Shown here one piece after another: positions 34,346 to 47,399 of a DNA stretch of 64,000 bases. Below the pieces are notes generated by a model. It saw only the letters and a program-made list of their open reading frames with translations. It did not search any database and was not told the DNA's origin. Where the stretch lies: assembly GCA_026686845.1 (NCBI GenBank), contig JAIVEN010000006.1:37556501-37620500 (forward strand), read 5' to 3'. The translations under genes were made by a program, and so were the position numbers. This DNA is from Adenanthera pavonina (lineage: Eukaryota > Streptophyta > Magnoliopsida > Fabales > Fabaceae). Every line of letters begins with the position of its first letter. Within the stretch, counting starts at the first letter, position 1.

Positions 34346-35940
34346 AATTAAACTGGCTTGGTATACACAACCGGCGCCAACTCGTTTCTTAGACGTAGAC
34401 TATAACATGTATGAACTCAATGGGCACCAGGTCACTGTTCAATCGATGCTCCGCATGTTGAGCCAACCAAGGAGGCATGACACACTGGATTTGGCGCCCA
34501 CAGTGCTATAATCGATGCCAGATCAAAAAGACGGATTTTGACCTGAAGCTTACGTAATGCTACAATTTTAGGGCATTTTGAGAGTTTTGAGCTGTTCTAT
34601 AATAGGGAAGTTAGGGGGACGTTTCTAAAGATTCTTCCATGGATCTAGAGGCTCGAAAACAAGTTTTTTTTTTCTTTTTATAGACTCTTTTTTTTTTTGT
34701 TATTTTTTCTTATGTTTTGGAATTTTAGCCATTTTGTAATGATGATTAATTTTTATTTTTATGTGTGGTTAAATTTTCCTCATAATTTTTCTTTCCCCCT
34801 ATTTGTCCCTCATCCAAATAAATGGTTATTTATCACATGTTGACTTCTACTACATAAGGATGATTTGGGGGTTAAATATTTATTATATTACTACTGAAAG
34901 ATTTGGTTTCTGAATTTCACTAGACAATGAATAGAAGGACTAAATTATAGAGATCTATTTAATTCTATTTATTATATAATAAATTTTGATTATATTACAA
35001 CATATAAAAATGTAAGAACTACTAAATTATAAAAATCTATTTAAAAAATGATTAAATTTTTAGGCAGTGTAATACTCAACATAATCGAACCAGGAGTCTG
35101 GAGCCCCATACAGTTCTTACTTAAGGGGGAAAAACCCCATATACTCCACTTGGTTCAAAGATTTTGAAGGAGAGGGGAAGGAAAATTTTTTATTTTATTT
35201 CTTTTTCAAACTAACAAAAAAAAATGAGTATTTTCATTTGTGTCTCTTCTTTTTCTTATTGTCTAAAGATAGAAGGAAAAATACTCCCTTTCTTATTTGA
35301 TTCAAAAAAAAAAATAGGATAAAAATTTTTTCCTCTCCTCCAAAATCTAGAGAGAACCAAACAGAACCATAGAGTTTTTCTTTTATTTCAAGAAACCCCA
35401 TAGAGTTAATGAACAGGTCCTAGAAATTTCTTCATGAACAGAAATACCCTCCGTTACATCTTAGGCCAAGTAGTCGCTATGATGTAATAAATGAGTCCTT
35501 GATATATTTTGTAGTCCTTATTATATGTTACAAATGGCCCAGAAGGGCCCACAAAAAGATTCCTTGATTTAAATCGGGTGAGTCAATTTGGATCCTCTCA
35601 ATTGTTAACATGGCTCTATGTGATCACAGAAGGCAAACAAGAATCTTGAACCTATTTGCTAATGGAGCTTGAGCTTCATCCAACGAAAATTATTACTATC
35701 TTCATTCTTTATCATTCTTAATTTTTAGTACGTGACAGTGTATGTCTCTATTTTGTTCCCTCATAGTATTTGGATGTCACAGGAAACTTTACTTGCTTTA
35801 TTTCATTAATTATGGTATATGACGAAATATGCTTACAACTGAAGGTCAAATTTGCTAAAATAGAGTCATTTTTTAGGGAAATAGAAAGGGAGAAGTAGAA
35901 AGAGAGAGAGATGCTTCCATATAAAAGTTATTTTTGGATC
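34346..35940. other. Intergenic DNA with possible LTR-element debris
   Basis: A short GC-richer patch at 34360-34520 contains 'ggatttggcgcccacagtg' (34487-34505), wording like the LTR/primer-binding junction of some plant Gypsy elements, and an upstream 'ccggcgccaac'. No LTR partner or pol frame was found. At about 35150-35370 a block from 'ctccacttggttcaaag' to 'agagaaccaaacagaacc' looks like a MITE with eroded ends. No gene. Confidence 0.3.
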
Positions 35941-37988
35941 AAATATGTGTTTGGTAGGATGGTAGAAATGAGAATTTTTTTTTTAACTGGTAGTTTAGTA
36001 TGAAGCAACCAAGAATGGAAAAAAGGAAATCAAACCAATTCCAAGCTAGAAATTCCTTTCCATAGCACAAGTAGAGGAAGTTCACCGCCTTTGATTGATG
36101 GAAGCACCAATTCCTTGACAACCTGTATCTACTAAACACATCAACCTAAGTATTTATATCTCCTTCTCCCTTTCTTGAAGCATCTTTCATGTATACCAAA
36201 CATAATCCAAGATAATAAAAAAAAAAAAGAGGATATTTTTTATTTGAAAACATCACATTAAAAGTTCAGATCCAGAGCCTTTTTATTCCTTCCAAGAGAG
36301 CCAATACTATAGCCATGTACAAAGATACAACAACGATGAATTCTGAGAATTCATGTAATTCAAAACCATTTTCCTTGATTATTGATTACACTTTTACTAA
36401 TTTGCATGAACATGTGGTTAATTTTATGAAAATGTACATAAATGAGCTGAATATTAAAAAAATATAACTTTAAATAGAATATAATGTATTTTGTCTTAAT
36501 TTATGATATCTATTGGATTGACAAGAATGTATGATGTTGACAGAGGTTCACGGAAGAGAAATGAGGTTAAAAATATAATTTGAAAGGTCAAATTCTATCC
36601 AGAAACAGATAAAAATGACGTCTGGAGCAGCGGCCTTAAAACAGGTGTTTTACTTGCACACAAATTTTTTGAAATATTATTTCTTCTGATTGTAAGAGAA
36701 AGCAGACAAAAAACAAATATATTTTTGAGCAACAAAAGTTTAGGTGAGTGAACTGGGTCCTAACAACTTACCAAGGTCAAAACAAATTCAACTTAGTAAG
36801 TGTATTTATATATTACTCACTAATGAGATCTTAACATCGATAGTAGGATATTAATCCACACTTATGGGTTATGAATTACATTCTTATTCACCGGACCGAT
36901 ATTTATTGGTAAAAAAAAAAAGTTGCACCATGCATTGAATTGAAATATTCTTAATTCCATTTCCAACCGTATGAGGAAAGGATTTTTTATTTGTATCAAT
37001 TTGATCATATTTCAACATTCTTCCCTTTAAGTCAGATGATATGCATGTAACCCATGAAAACCCAATTCAATGTTAGACAAGTAGAGATAGATCTATTTTG
37101 TTAAGAAAGTCGGCTCCATGGAAAGAGTTTTGTTATGCCGAATTCTGTTTCCATAAAATGAATTGACCGTCTTGAAAAGTATAGTGTTCTTTTTTTTATT
37201 AATGATACGCATTTTTTATTAAAAAAATATTACAGTGTGTTGGGTATTTATTTTATTTAATATATCTTGTTGAAAAAAAAGGTTGATTAGTTTAAAATTA
37301 GTTGAAAATGAAACCTAATCTCAGTTGACACACGCACGAATCAGGATATAGAAAGGTATCTCAAGATACGTAACAAATTGGAAAAAAGTGACTTGAAGGG
37401 CGTGTTAATTTACTTTTCATAAACTTTCTTTTTTTTTGCTTGAAAAAGAGATAATTAAATAAACTGCAAATTTTATTAATCAAAGTAATGGTTTTACAAC
37501 TGAGAAAAGAATGTAATTTTCATATCTTTTATTTTTCTTGTAAACCAAATAATAATGTTACACATTATTGGTGATTTTCGTATGGTCCATGTAAGTATAT
37601 ATTATGGGTTTATCCAAAAAAACAAAAAGAACATATTATGTCCCCCGCAATCCTTGTTTAAGCAGACAGAGTAATTCTGAGATTTTAAAAAAAACGACAC
37701 GAAGAAGAAAATTCAAGTAACTAATATATGGAGAAGCTATTTACATGGCGTAAAGTATGACATTGGAGAATAAACTACTCAATAATACCTGATAGTGATA
37801 AGCTATAAGCATGACCACCATTAATTTCCATCTCCGAAACTGGAGAAGCAAAATTCGATTGTCACCAATCACGGTAATACCTTCGGGATGAGATGACACT
37901 GCCATCAAGATCAGCAGAATGTGAATTAAAAATCTTATTGAATAATTACAATTAAGGAAACAAATCTGAAAAACAAAACACGTTCACA
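35941..37988. other. Intergenic DNA; right part duplicates the 3' flank of the 18993 gene
   Basis: At 35945-36205 a block bounded by 'tatgtgtttggtaggatg' and 'gtataccaaacata' looks like a MITE of unknown family. Bases 37025-37590 are collinear with 18240-18750. No gene seen; the 66-codon minus frame at 35939-36139 lies within the putative MITE. Confidence 0.4.
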
Positions 37989-39526
37989 TCATACATTTTC
38001 GATTCCGTGGACTGTTGGACGAGTTGACACCTGACGGTCGAACTCCTTCTCCCTTTTCTCACTAGCCAGAAAAAAAAGCGCAATGTGGTGAACCCAGCAA
38101 CAACCCCAAGATATACAAACCAAATAATACGAAACGTGATGCTTTAACCATTCTCTCAGTCGAGTCAAAAGGCTCACCATATGGAGTCACCATGACAAGA
38201 ATGTGCGAGTAATGCATGCACATGCCAATTGATAATACACCCATGTCCCAGCTTTATGCTTAAGACGGTGACACGGGGAGATGCAGTAATACTGATGGTA
38301 TTGTACTTTAGGTACCAATAATGAAAACATTGTGTGTATACAACACTTGATACTGCATCTCCAGGGCATGACTGGCTGCCATCACCAACGTCTAACAATT
38401 TTAAGGGACGGCGCTGTGATGAACAAAACCAGCAGAAAAAAGGAGGGGGGGGGGGGGGTGGTGCGCCTGCTTAGAGCTGGAAAGGTTATAGTGGTGATCA
38501 TTACAACCAATACAATCAAATACCCTCTCATCTCTTCCAAATAATTAGAATTCTCCAGATTTGATATATGTTCCATAATCCAGAAAAAAAAGGCCCAAAA
38601 AATCCCTTCAATCATGGCCAAAGCTTTTTCCTCAGTTGTGGCTGAGGAGGACTTCCCACTTGACTCATTTCAGTACTTGTTATGCTACTAGTTGGTTGGT
38701 GGTATTGGCCCATTAGGTTCTGTTTCTGCTTCAAAACAGCACATCAAAACAAACTTAACAAGACCATAGAAAAGAACAACAAAGAAAATACAACCCTACT
38801 CCATATCATCATCTCTCCATTCCCATTCAAAACACCCCGAGCATCAGAAGCAACCAAAATAACGCATTTAATTAATGAAAAATAAACTGATATTATCAGG
38901 GCTGAAAAAATAGGATAGAAAAGAAAGTAGAATGTACCTCAACTTGCTTCAACTCCGTTGCTAAATGGAGAATAATGTTCCCACAGTTATTAATCAAAGC
39001 CAGTGAAGTTGACAAGCTCTCCGGTAGAGCCAAATTCACGCTCCAAAGCCACTAAAACTTTCAAGGTTTCCATAAGTGAAACACATTATTATTCTCGTTG
39101 TCACGATACTTCAGAGAATCTGGCTCCACTCTGATCAACACTTCCACAACGTCTTTTCGGCCCCTCATGGCTGCATAGTGTAGAGGAATTCTTTTTTCTT
39201 CGTCAGCATTACAAGCATGGTTGTTTGTTAGTATTTAGCAACTCCTCTACTATGCGAATGTAATCTTGTGCAGAAGCCAAGTGGAGTGCTGTCCTTTGGT
39301 TGTAGTCACGCTCAAGGATCTGTGACTGACAGGTTTTTTTGTGAAATCAAAATGGCCAAGCGAGGCTGAGATGTATAAACGAGTTTGAGAGATGTGAGCG
39401 TGCACAGAAAGTTTGTGCAAGATTTGTAGGCTTTCGTCCATTAATGATTTCAAAGTTGATACATCCCCACATTCCGATGCCTCAAAGTTTTGATATTTGG
39501 TCATCTTCTTGATGAGAAGTTCTCAT
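37989..39526 (-). pseudogene. Ankyrin-PGG pseudogene with deletions and a G14 tract
   Basis: Exon 1 (38938-39526) begins MRTSHQEDDQISKL and then frameshifts through a 2-bp loss at the LFEA codons. Pieces of ankyrin sequence follow in several frames (FEASECGDVSTLKSLM, SASLGHFDFT). Exon 2 has lost its first part: the linker near 38740 is joined directly to sequence that in the gene at 52758 lies in the intron, so the splice acceptor is gone. The membrane part (38000-38600) still shows YLEEMRGYL, a CPGDAVSS word and the last helices in shifting frames. At the PPGG codons the minus strand has C14 (plus strand G at 38445-38458). Non-functional. Confidence 0.7.
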
Positions 39527-40500
39527 TTTGACGCAGCTTGAATGGGATGATGGAGTTTTGAGTATCAACTATATACCTCCGTCACTGAAGCCGAGCCCTA
39601 AGCTTAAAGTCACGCTGGATCTCACTTGAGCTGACCTTTCTCCTTCCTCAAATGCACCGTCTGGGACTAAAAGCTCATACCATCAAAAAAGAAAAGGTGA
39701 GAAGATCAGTGTTTATCGATCATGCCCTTTTCCTGTTTTAGTTTCAGATCTCACCAGATTTAACTCTAGTTTCTGTCAGGGGCCAGTGGGAGGATAACCA
39801 GAGTTACTCAGGCCCAATGGAAGAAAGTCCAAATAGTACACGGCTGGCAGAATCTTCTCACGGATAGATGGCACTCGATCCGCGAAAGAAGGAAATTGAG
39901 CAAGAGAACATGAGGAGGAGTAACAATTCGAAAACTGCCTCTGAAGCTGAAGGATATATGAGAGCAGAATTAACTAGGGAGGGAGTGAGGAATTTTGACG
40001 AGTGTTTCCCTTCTTATGCGTTTCTTTCTGTATTCCCTTCTTCTCTTGAGAGTTTCACCAAAAAAAAAAAAAAGTTAACGGATACAAAAATGAAACTCTA
40101 ACAACGATTCAAGACGAAACATTGCCGGAGGAAAACAGACATTCCAATTTTGTACAAGAGTTCAAGAAAGAAAAATTGGCGTCTCCGAATCAGGCGTTTC
40201 AAATCAAAGTGAAAGAAAAAGGCTTTCTTTTGAAAGAGATATAAAACGAAAGTAAGTTTCAGATCTTACAAGATTTAAGTCTAGTACCCAAAAAAAAGGC
40301 ACAGAAAAAAGTTCCCTTAAAAAACCAAACAACGACTCAAACCAACCTGGAAAAACGTGAAGACAAAGCAATGGCGGATCAAGAGAACAGAGCTACAACC
40401 ATAGCCTGAGGAAAAACGGACATTCCAAAGTAAGTTTCAGACTTGGAGGAAGAAGGAGAGTATCTCCGAGTGATGAAGGGCAGTGGATGAAGATGGAATA
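39527..40500 (-). promoter_or_regulatory. 5' flank of the pseudogene, with an extra insertion
   Basis: Contains the upstream module ('ctcaaatgcaccgtctggga' at about 39646) and two tandem 5' units as in the gene at 18993. The first unit is interrupted at about 39775-40070 by unrelated DNA starting 'tgtcaggggccagtggga' and ending near an A-run; this insert contains a 77-codon plus frame of unknown identity. The second unit covers about 40255-40450. Confidence 0.45.
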
Positions 40501-41785
40501 AAGGGATTTAACGCAGACAACGGAACAGACTTACTTACCCTGGCAGATTCTACTTTGATGACACATGCGCTGTTGAAAATTTACAGCAGGTGTTTTCCAA
40601 ATTAAAAAATATAAAAGTTTTAAAGTTATTTTTGAGCTTTGTATTTTCTATATTTTAGAATATTTCATAAAAAAAAGAAGTTTATCAAATGAATTTTTTT
40701 GTTTTTTTTCTATTTTCGACAACAAAAGAACTAAACTGTTTTGGAAATCGCTAATGAAACAAACCCAAAAATTCCAGTCATGCGCGTCTGAATCAGACTT
40801 GACTTGCGTTACCCATGACCACGACTCAAATGCGTAAATTATAAACAATAGAATTTTATTTTTAATGATATGTTATATTATTTTATTTTTTAAAAAAATA
40901 ACTATTTAATATAAGTCTCTATAGAGTTACACAAAAAAACTACTCTAGCAATGTAACAAAATAATATAAAAAATTAAGCACAATATTTGCCACTGATGAA
41001 ACAACAGATAATATATATTATTCTCTCTTATCTAATTATAAGTTCTTTTATTTTATTTTTCAATATAAAATTTTTTTCATAAGATAATATTTATTATACA
41101 TTTAAAAAAATTTATATTTAATTAATTTTCAAAGCGAGAAAAAGTAGGTTAAAAAAATAAAAAAAAAATTAAATAATATTAATTTTAAAATAGCACATTA
41201 ATTTTTAAAAATATTAAAATAGTTAATTAATTTTAACTCTCATATTTAATTCACATAATTCAATTAAATAGATATTATATTAATAACTAAATGAAATATA
41301 TAATTTATGATTCCTGTTCGTTCTAAGAAAACCAAATATATTTACTGTATTTGATGTTTTAGAGAGTCAATTCCTAAGAGTTATCTCTGGAAGTAAACAT
41401 GCTCGGTGCTAAGACCATCACTCACAATAGTTCCCATAAAAATAAAAGGTGCATTTTAAGTTTTAGAAAACACTTGAAATAGATAAAATCACCAAAAAAG
41501 CTTCTCAAGTAAGAACAACTTACCATTCGTTAAACAAACAACTGGATGTACCGAAAATCTATTACGAAATTCATCAAAGTACACAACAACAAGAAGCAAC
41601 TTGAACACTAATAACAGTAATAATAATAATAGTAATAGAAATAGTAATCATAAAAACAATCCCCCGGTGCTTTCATAGCCAAACAACAAAGGATACATCC
41701 TCTTCATGCGCCTCACATTTCAGTACTATCTGTGTCTTTTTTCCAGCAGTTAAAGAGTTGTAAGCCAACAACGAAACGCAAGACA
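40501..41785. other. AT-rich intergenic DNA
   Basis: No gene. Bases about 40765-40840 ('cccatgacca(c/t)gactc') match 51108-51185. At about 41027 'attctctcttatctaatta' looks like an eroded MITE left end. A repetitive 'taataataataatagtaat' stretch lies near 41615-41650. Confidence 0.35.
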
Positions 41786-43980
41786 TCATATGCATGCACA
41801 GAAGCGTTCATTTTCAACCCTTGATCGTCTGGTCATCCTGATTATCCTGATGCATTTTTTCACGATCCAGATAAAGAAGTGCAATAAGTTAAACAAAAAA
41901 ATGAGCACAAGCAATCCAATCCACGTCCGAAGAGATGGTACAAACATGGTATCAGCTGATCCCCGAAGATGTTGTGGCACCACCATATAAAGGGCAGAAA
42001 AGTAGGAGGTAGCTAGGGATGAGAGAGTGATACACATGCCTATTGACAACAACCACATGATAGCTTTTCTCTTCAGGGAAATTCCACTTGCAAGCAAGAG
42101 GGTGACACTGAGTGAAGAAACGAAAGAGATGGTGTTGAAAATTGAGAAACTAAGAAATGAAGTTTGGTTTTCATAGGATGAGATTGCTTCCCCAGGACAA
42201 AACGTTCGATGATTATGATACTTTACGCAGTGTAAGGGGTGACCTCTAGAAGATAAACCTTGTTGAATGAGGCCACCGGGTGGATTAAACAAAGCTTGAA
42301 AGGTGATTGTTGCTATCACGGTAGCCACTAGACTCAGATATAGCCTCTCATCTCCTCAAACCAGTCACCATTATCTATAATCCAATTTACGAAACACTTA
42401 AAACCTTTTACACAACAATTATCGTTTGGAGGACAACGACGACTTACAATTGATGGTGGTATTGGCGGTGCGTCTGGATGAGCATGTACTCTCATTTCAG
42501 CTCCAATGCTGGCATCAATCAGCATATGTCGTATTTTAAGGGTCCCAAAGTCTCTCGGACTATACAATATTAAGGGCCGTAAATCCTAACCTGTTCTCCA
42601 GCATTGCCACTTGCCTCATTTCAGGTATTGAGAGCAAGAACCTTGTGGTCTAATTGATTAAATAGTGAACATGTAAGTCTATTTTACTGCAGGGTGGAGC
42701 CAAATGATTGAGTAAATTGTGATTTTTTTAATATACTTTCTGTATATGTTCATCATGAAATAAACAATCTTATAGGTATTTTCAAAACTCATTATACATG
42801 TATTTTATCCTGGATATACTTTCATAATTAACAACAAACTGAAAAACAGTTCATCAAAACAATCTAACAATTACCATAGAGAAGAACTAGCAGCAAAGAA
42901 AACAAAAACCAACGCACTACACCACTCCATCATCAACTAGTAAAACTAGCCTACTCCATTTCCATTCAAAACACCCGGAGAGTACATCAAGAGCTATGAT
43001 TCTTGCCAAAGGGGGTGGTGGCCTGGAGGCCCATCTTTAATGGTCTAACCCCTTTGTGGCCTAACCAGTTTTGCAGTTTGATTTCCTTTGCAAATTATTA
43101 TTTATCATATGATTAATAGTTAATATATAGTTTAATTGAATACTGAATAAAATTTTAATGTAAATTTTCCTGAGAATATGAAATCATCACTCATTATGTT
43201 TTCCGAAAATAAAAAATAATAATAAATGAAGAATGGTGTTCCACAAGTCTTGTTTTGAAAATAATTAACGCATGTAATTAAAAAAGAGTAAGAAACTTGT
43301 ATTATTAGTTATCACCATTGCAAAAGGGATGGGAAAGAAAGTGTATACCTCAACTTGCTTCAACATGATAGTTAAATGGCGAATGGTGTTCCCGGCGTTA
43401 TCAGTGCGAGTGGAGTTCGCACGTGCCATTTCCACGCTTCCGGCGCTATCAACCTTAGTGAAGTTGGGTAGCTCCTTTCCCATTATGGCTTGTAAGGGTT
43501 CCAACTGATTGAACCAAACACAAATGGAAAGCAGTATTCCCCTGGTTGTCAACATAACTCAGTGAATCTGGCTTCGCTTTGATCAACTCTCTCACAACCT
43601 CTGTTCGTCCTCTCTTAGCTGCTTCGTGTAAAGGAATTCTTCCCTTTTCATCGCGAACCAAGCATGATTGATCATCAACTTCTAGTAATGCCTTCACGAT
43701 GTCCACGTGACCATGTACAGAAGCCAAGTGAAGGGCTGTTCTTTGGGAGTAGTCCTTCTCATGGGCTAGTTCGCGTCTGTGAGAGAGAAGTTCCTTTGTA
43801 AAATCAAAATGGCCACGCATAGATGATCTGTGTAAAGGAGTTTCATGGAAGTCAGTTTACGAAAATTGGTGCAAGATTCGAGGATTTTGTTCTATCAATG
43901 ACCTTAAAGTTGGTACATCCCCACTATCTGCGGCCTCAGAGAGAGATCATTGGGTCACGTTCTTGACGGAAAGCTCTCAT
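41786..43980 (-). pseudogene. Ankyrin-PGG pseudogene with several frameshifts
   Basis: Exon 1 (43349-43980): the start MRAFRQERDPMISL runs into a frameshift and stop, and a TAA lies in the first repeat. Good ankyrin sequence follows (TALHLASVHGHVDIV, PLHEAAKRGRTEVV), then a 1-2 base loss at FHLC shifts the frame again before the donor. An extra segment (SVEMARANSTRTDNAG) duplicates part of the last repeat. Exon 2 (41786-42649) has a break in the HDILEHSPK segment and a one-base insertion inside EEMRGN (42330-42336). After that 180 codons are open: TFQALFNPPGGLIQQG, FCPGEAIS, and four membrane segments to a TGA at 41786. The open membrane half suggests decay is fairly recent. Confidence 0.72.
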
Positions 43981-44754
43981 TTCAATATTGTTGCTTGAAT
44001 GGGATAATGCTTCCTCCATCACTGAAGTCTGCTTCTCACTTGAACGCACCTTTCATCCTTCTCAAACGCGTAGTCTGGGATGCATCAAAAGAAAAGAAGA
44101 GAAGATCAGTGTCTACCTTTTTCCTGCTTCAGTTTCAGATTTTACAAGATTCCATTAACTAACTCCAGGTTCCGAATCATTAACAGAAAAAGAGAAAAGA
44201 AAAGAATGACAACAACAATAACAAACACTAAGAAATAGAAACCAGAACAACGATTCAAACCAACCAGGCAAAAGGCGAAGACGAGGCTATGGTCGGTCAA
44301 CAGAATCTACAACCATATTGTCTGAGGAGGAGCAGAAACATTAAGGAAGAAAAAGAAACAAAAACATTAAATTACCTTTGTTTCCGTGTGAAGAGCTTCG
44401 GAAAAAAAGTGAAAAAAATAACTTTAAAGGGAAAATGTCAAAGAGACGTCATAAAAATTAATAGAACAATTTTGACCCAAAAAGATGAAGTAATGCTCAC
44501 AGTTAGGTAGATGTTCTCATTGACTTGCAAAGAAAAAGGAAATGGCCGTGAGGTTTTCTCCATTAAAATGATATGTGTTTTTCTACCAAAAAAAATGATA
44601 TCTGTTGATAGGTTCATCTTATATATTTGGGAAACACAAAGCTAACTGACTCTGTTGCATATTAAAAAGGGGAAAAAAAAAATAAAACCAAAATGTCTCA
44701 TGAACATAAACAAATACCAAGAAAGAGCATGCTTATAATCAGATCAATACTGAG
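43981..44754 (-). promoter_or_regulatory. 5' flank of the 41786-43980 pseudogene
   Basis: Continuous with the upstream modules at 96-535 and 24827-25220 ('gaagagaagatcagtgtct', 'ttaactaactccaggttcc', 'aaaaggcgaagacgaggcta'). Beyond about 44350 similarity fades into AT-rich DNA. Function is inferred from position only. Confidence 0.4.
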
Positions 44755-45350
44755 AATGGCTTAATGGGATAATGCACACCTAGAGTTTTGAGTATCAGCT
44801 GCCTCCGCCACTGAAGCCGAGCCCTAAGCTTAGCGAGTGAGGCTGGATCTCACTTAAGCCGACCTTTCTCCCTCCTCAGTGTATATCGATCATGCCCTTT
44901 ACCGAGTTTCAGTTTCAGAACTTACCAGATTTAACCCTAGCTTCCAAAAACAGAAAACACCAAAAAAAAAAATAAATAAATAAAAAATGCCGGAAAGAAA
45001 TCCAAACAGATTCAGATCAACCATATATACTGAGAAGAAACAGACATTCCGAGTTTGTATGATAGTTCAAGGAAGAAAAAGGGGTCACCGAATCTGTTGT
45101 TTCAAATCAAAGTGAATGGAAAATGCTTCCTTTTGAAATAGAAAATGAAGCAAACCATACGGTAACTTTCAGATCTTACTTTTTGTCAAAAAACGAAAGA
45201 GAAAAGCACAGAAAAAAAATCCGAAAAAGAAACCCGAACAAAGCCTCAAACCAACCTGGTAAAATACAAAGACGAAGCAAATTTGAGACTTGAAGGAAGA
45301 CGGAGAGTGTGTTTAAATATAGGAAATGGAGCATCGCAGACAAAGGCAGT
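44755..45350 (-). pseudogene. Orphan 5' flank and start region of another ankyrin-PGG copy
   Basis: Matches the start-codon side and upstream module of the copies at 39545-39760 and 55740-55900: 'ttttgagtatcagctgcct', then 'ccactgaagccgagc', then 'gatctcacttaagccgacc', 'gagtttcagtttcagaac' and 'gaaaaagaaacccgaacaa'. The MEAA start codon position reads 'ggcggaggc', so the ATG is lost. No ankyrin exon follows on the left. It is the upstream half of a deleted copy. Confidence 0.5.
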
Positions 45351-47399
45351 GACTTTTTGCCAGGAGTGTAGAGAAGATAACATTGGGGGTCCTTTGTTTG
45401 AAGGCAGTATGGCACATGGGTGATGTACTATTTTTTGTTTTCATTCCTAATATATTTAAAAAAAATATCACATTAAACTATTCAAAAGAATAAATTCAAA
45501 AATGTTGGCAACATTTTGAAATAACTCATGTAAAATAACTTATGTTTAAACCAATGGTGATTGGGCGGGTGATAGTATGGAGAAATCGGTGTTAGTACAC
45601 ATAGTTGATTTTTTAAAAAGAAAATAACTTATGTTTGACTTATTAAAATTTAAATTCAACATGGAGATCAATCATCTCTACATTTTCTCCATATTCAATT
45701 TTCTTCATTCATTGTAATCCAATGAGCCAACAAAAAAAAATTATAAATGGAAAATATATTTGATGTGATGGTCTTCATTATTATTATAAGTTAAATATTC
45801 CTAAAAACAAGATAATAATGCTTATTAATAGTGATAATTAAATAAATAATATATTTAGTTTAATGTTATAATGAACTATCTTTAACGGTTCAAATCAAAT
45901 AAATAGAGTAAATTAAGTATGGATAGAGATATGAAAAAAAAATATGGAAAGATCCATATCCCTTCTTACCTACATCTAATTTACAAATATAACCACATTG
46001 AATCCTTTATGTAGGAATATAGATATTTCAAAAATATCTTAATTTACTGAAGGTTTATGGAATGATCATCCATTAAAAATAACAGAATTGTCATAATCAA
46101 TCTATTAAATAACTCGATCGATTCCATCCAAATAAGTAGAACAAGAATCCTAATTAGATTCATGCCAAACATGGATATAGATTAGAATCAGTGCACTTAA
46201 AGATGCAAAATATTAAGGTCTAATGTCAGAGTTGACTTCCTCATCATTAACTAAAACCTTAATCACATAACAGTTAAAGCAAATCATTCATATATATCTG
46301 TAGATAGATATTGATTAGAATCAAAGCTGCTTTATAATTAACTAATTAATTAATATGTACCTTACGGGCATTACTTTTAAAATGTTTGTATATCCAGCAG
46401 TATTAGTATTACTGTACGGCTGAGTCTAGTTTATTACAAATTCATGTGCAACGGTAGTATGAAAAACGAGTGTATCTTGATCAGGGTGGTTCACATAACA
46501 GGGAAAAAAAAAACTAACTTTATTTATCTGACTTCTTACTATAAACAACAAATCATGATTAGGTTAATTATTAAATAGCCAGAGTTATGTTTGCATTCCT
46601 GGTCCTGCAAAATTGGCTCCAAACCAATCGTCCCATGGCCGACTCCCCTTTCATGGCACTTGGGTCATTCTGTTTCACCCAATCGCGCGCGAGTTACAAC
46701 ACAGACACACTCATACAGACAATGCAAGAAACTTCCTAGTTGTTTCGGGTTCAGTTACTTGTAAAGAATTAGATAAAAAAAACGTCCACACATTTATTAC
46801 CTTCCTTTTTTTTTTCCTTTTTTGACCAGAATTTAGTACCTTCCTTTTTAAAGCATGAGACTCAGTTGTAGTTGGGAGTGATATTCGATCCATTAATGAG
46901 TCTTGTAAATAGTCCCTTTCTTCATCCTCCTTATTTGAGTAATGTATTTTACTATGGTTACATTGTCACGTATCAGTCCCTTTCTGCATTCTGCTTTCAG
47001 AAATGGATCTGACTATGGTTATGGTTACCTCTGATACTCACAATTTCCAGGCTACTTCTTTCCCTCTAATTCCAGTTCATTGATTGTTCCCCATATACCC
47101 ATATATAGCTCTGGTGTACCAACATCACATGGCCCCAAGTTGTCTTTTATCATACCACCACAGCCAATTTTCCATCTCATTATTAAACCCACAAAACAAG
47201 GGAATAGATATATATTTCCCGCCAAAATACAAAACTTAGATCATTATTATTTTTCTGTTTTGTTATTTTTGATGTGGCTGTTCATTTATGTTTTTAATTT
47301 CAACATATTTGTATAAAAATTAAGATTAGTTAATCAATATTTGGTATCTCCTATTTCAAACATTTTTCTGCAACACTAATACATATATATAATATTATA
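45351..47399. other. Intergenic DNA
   Basis: No gene recognised. Bases 45700-45960 are AT-rich and resemble 22480-22700 and 25530-25760 (far upstream flank of other copies: 'cttattaatagtgataatt'-type words). The 70- and 78-codon plus frames at 46613 and 47080 have no domain. Confidence 0.3.
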
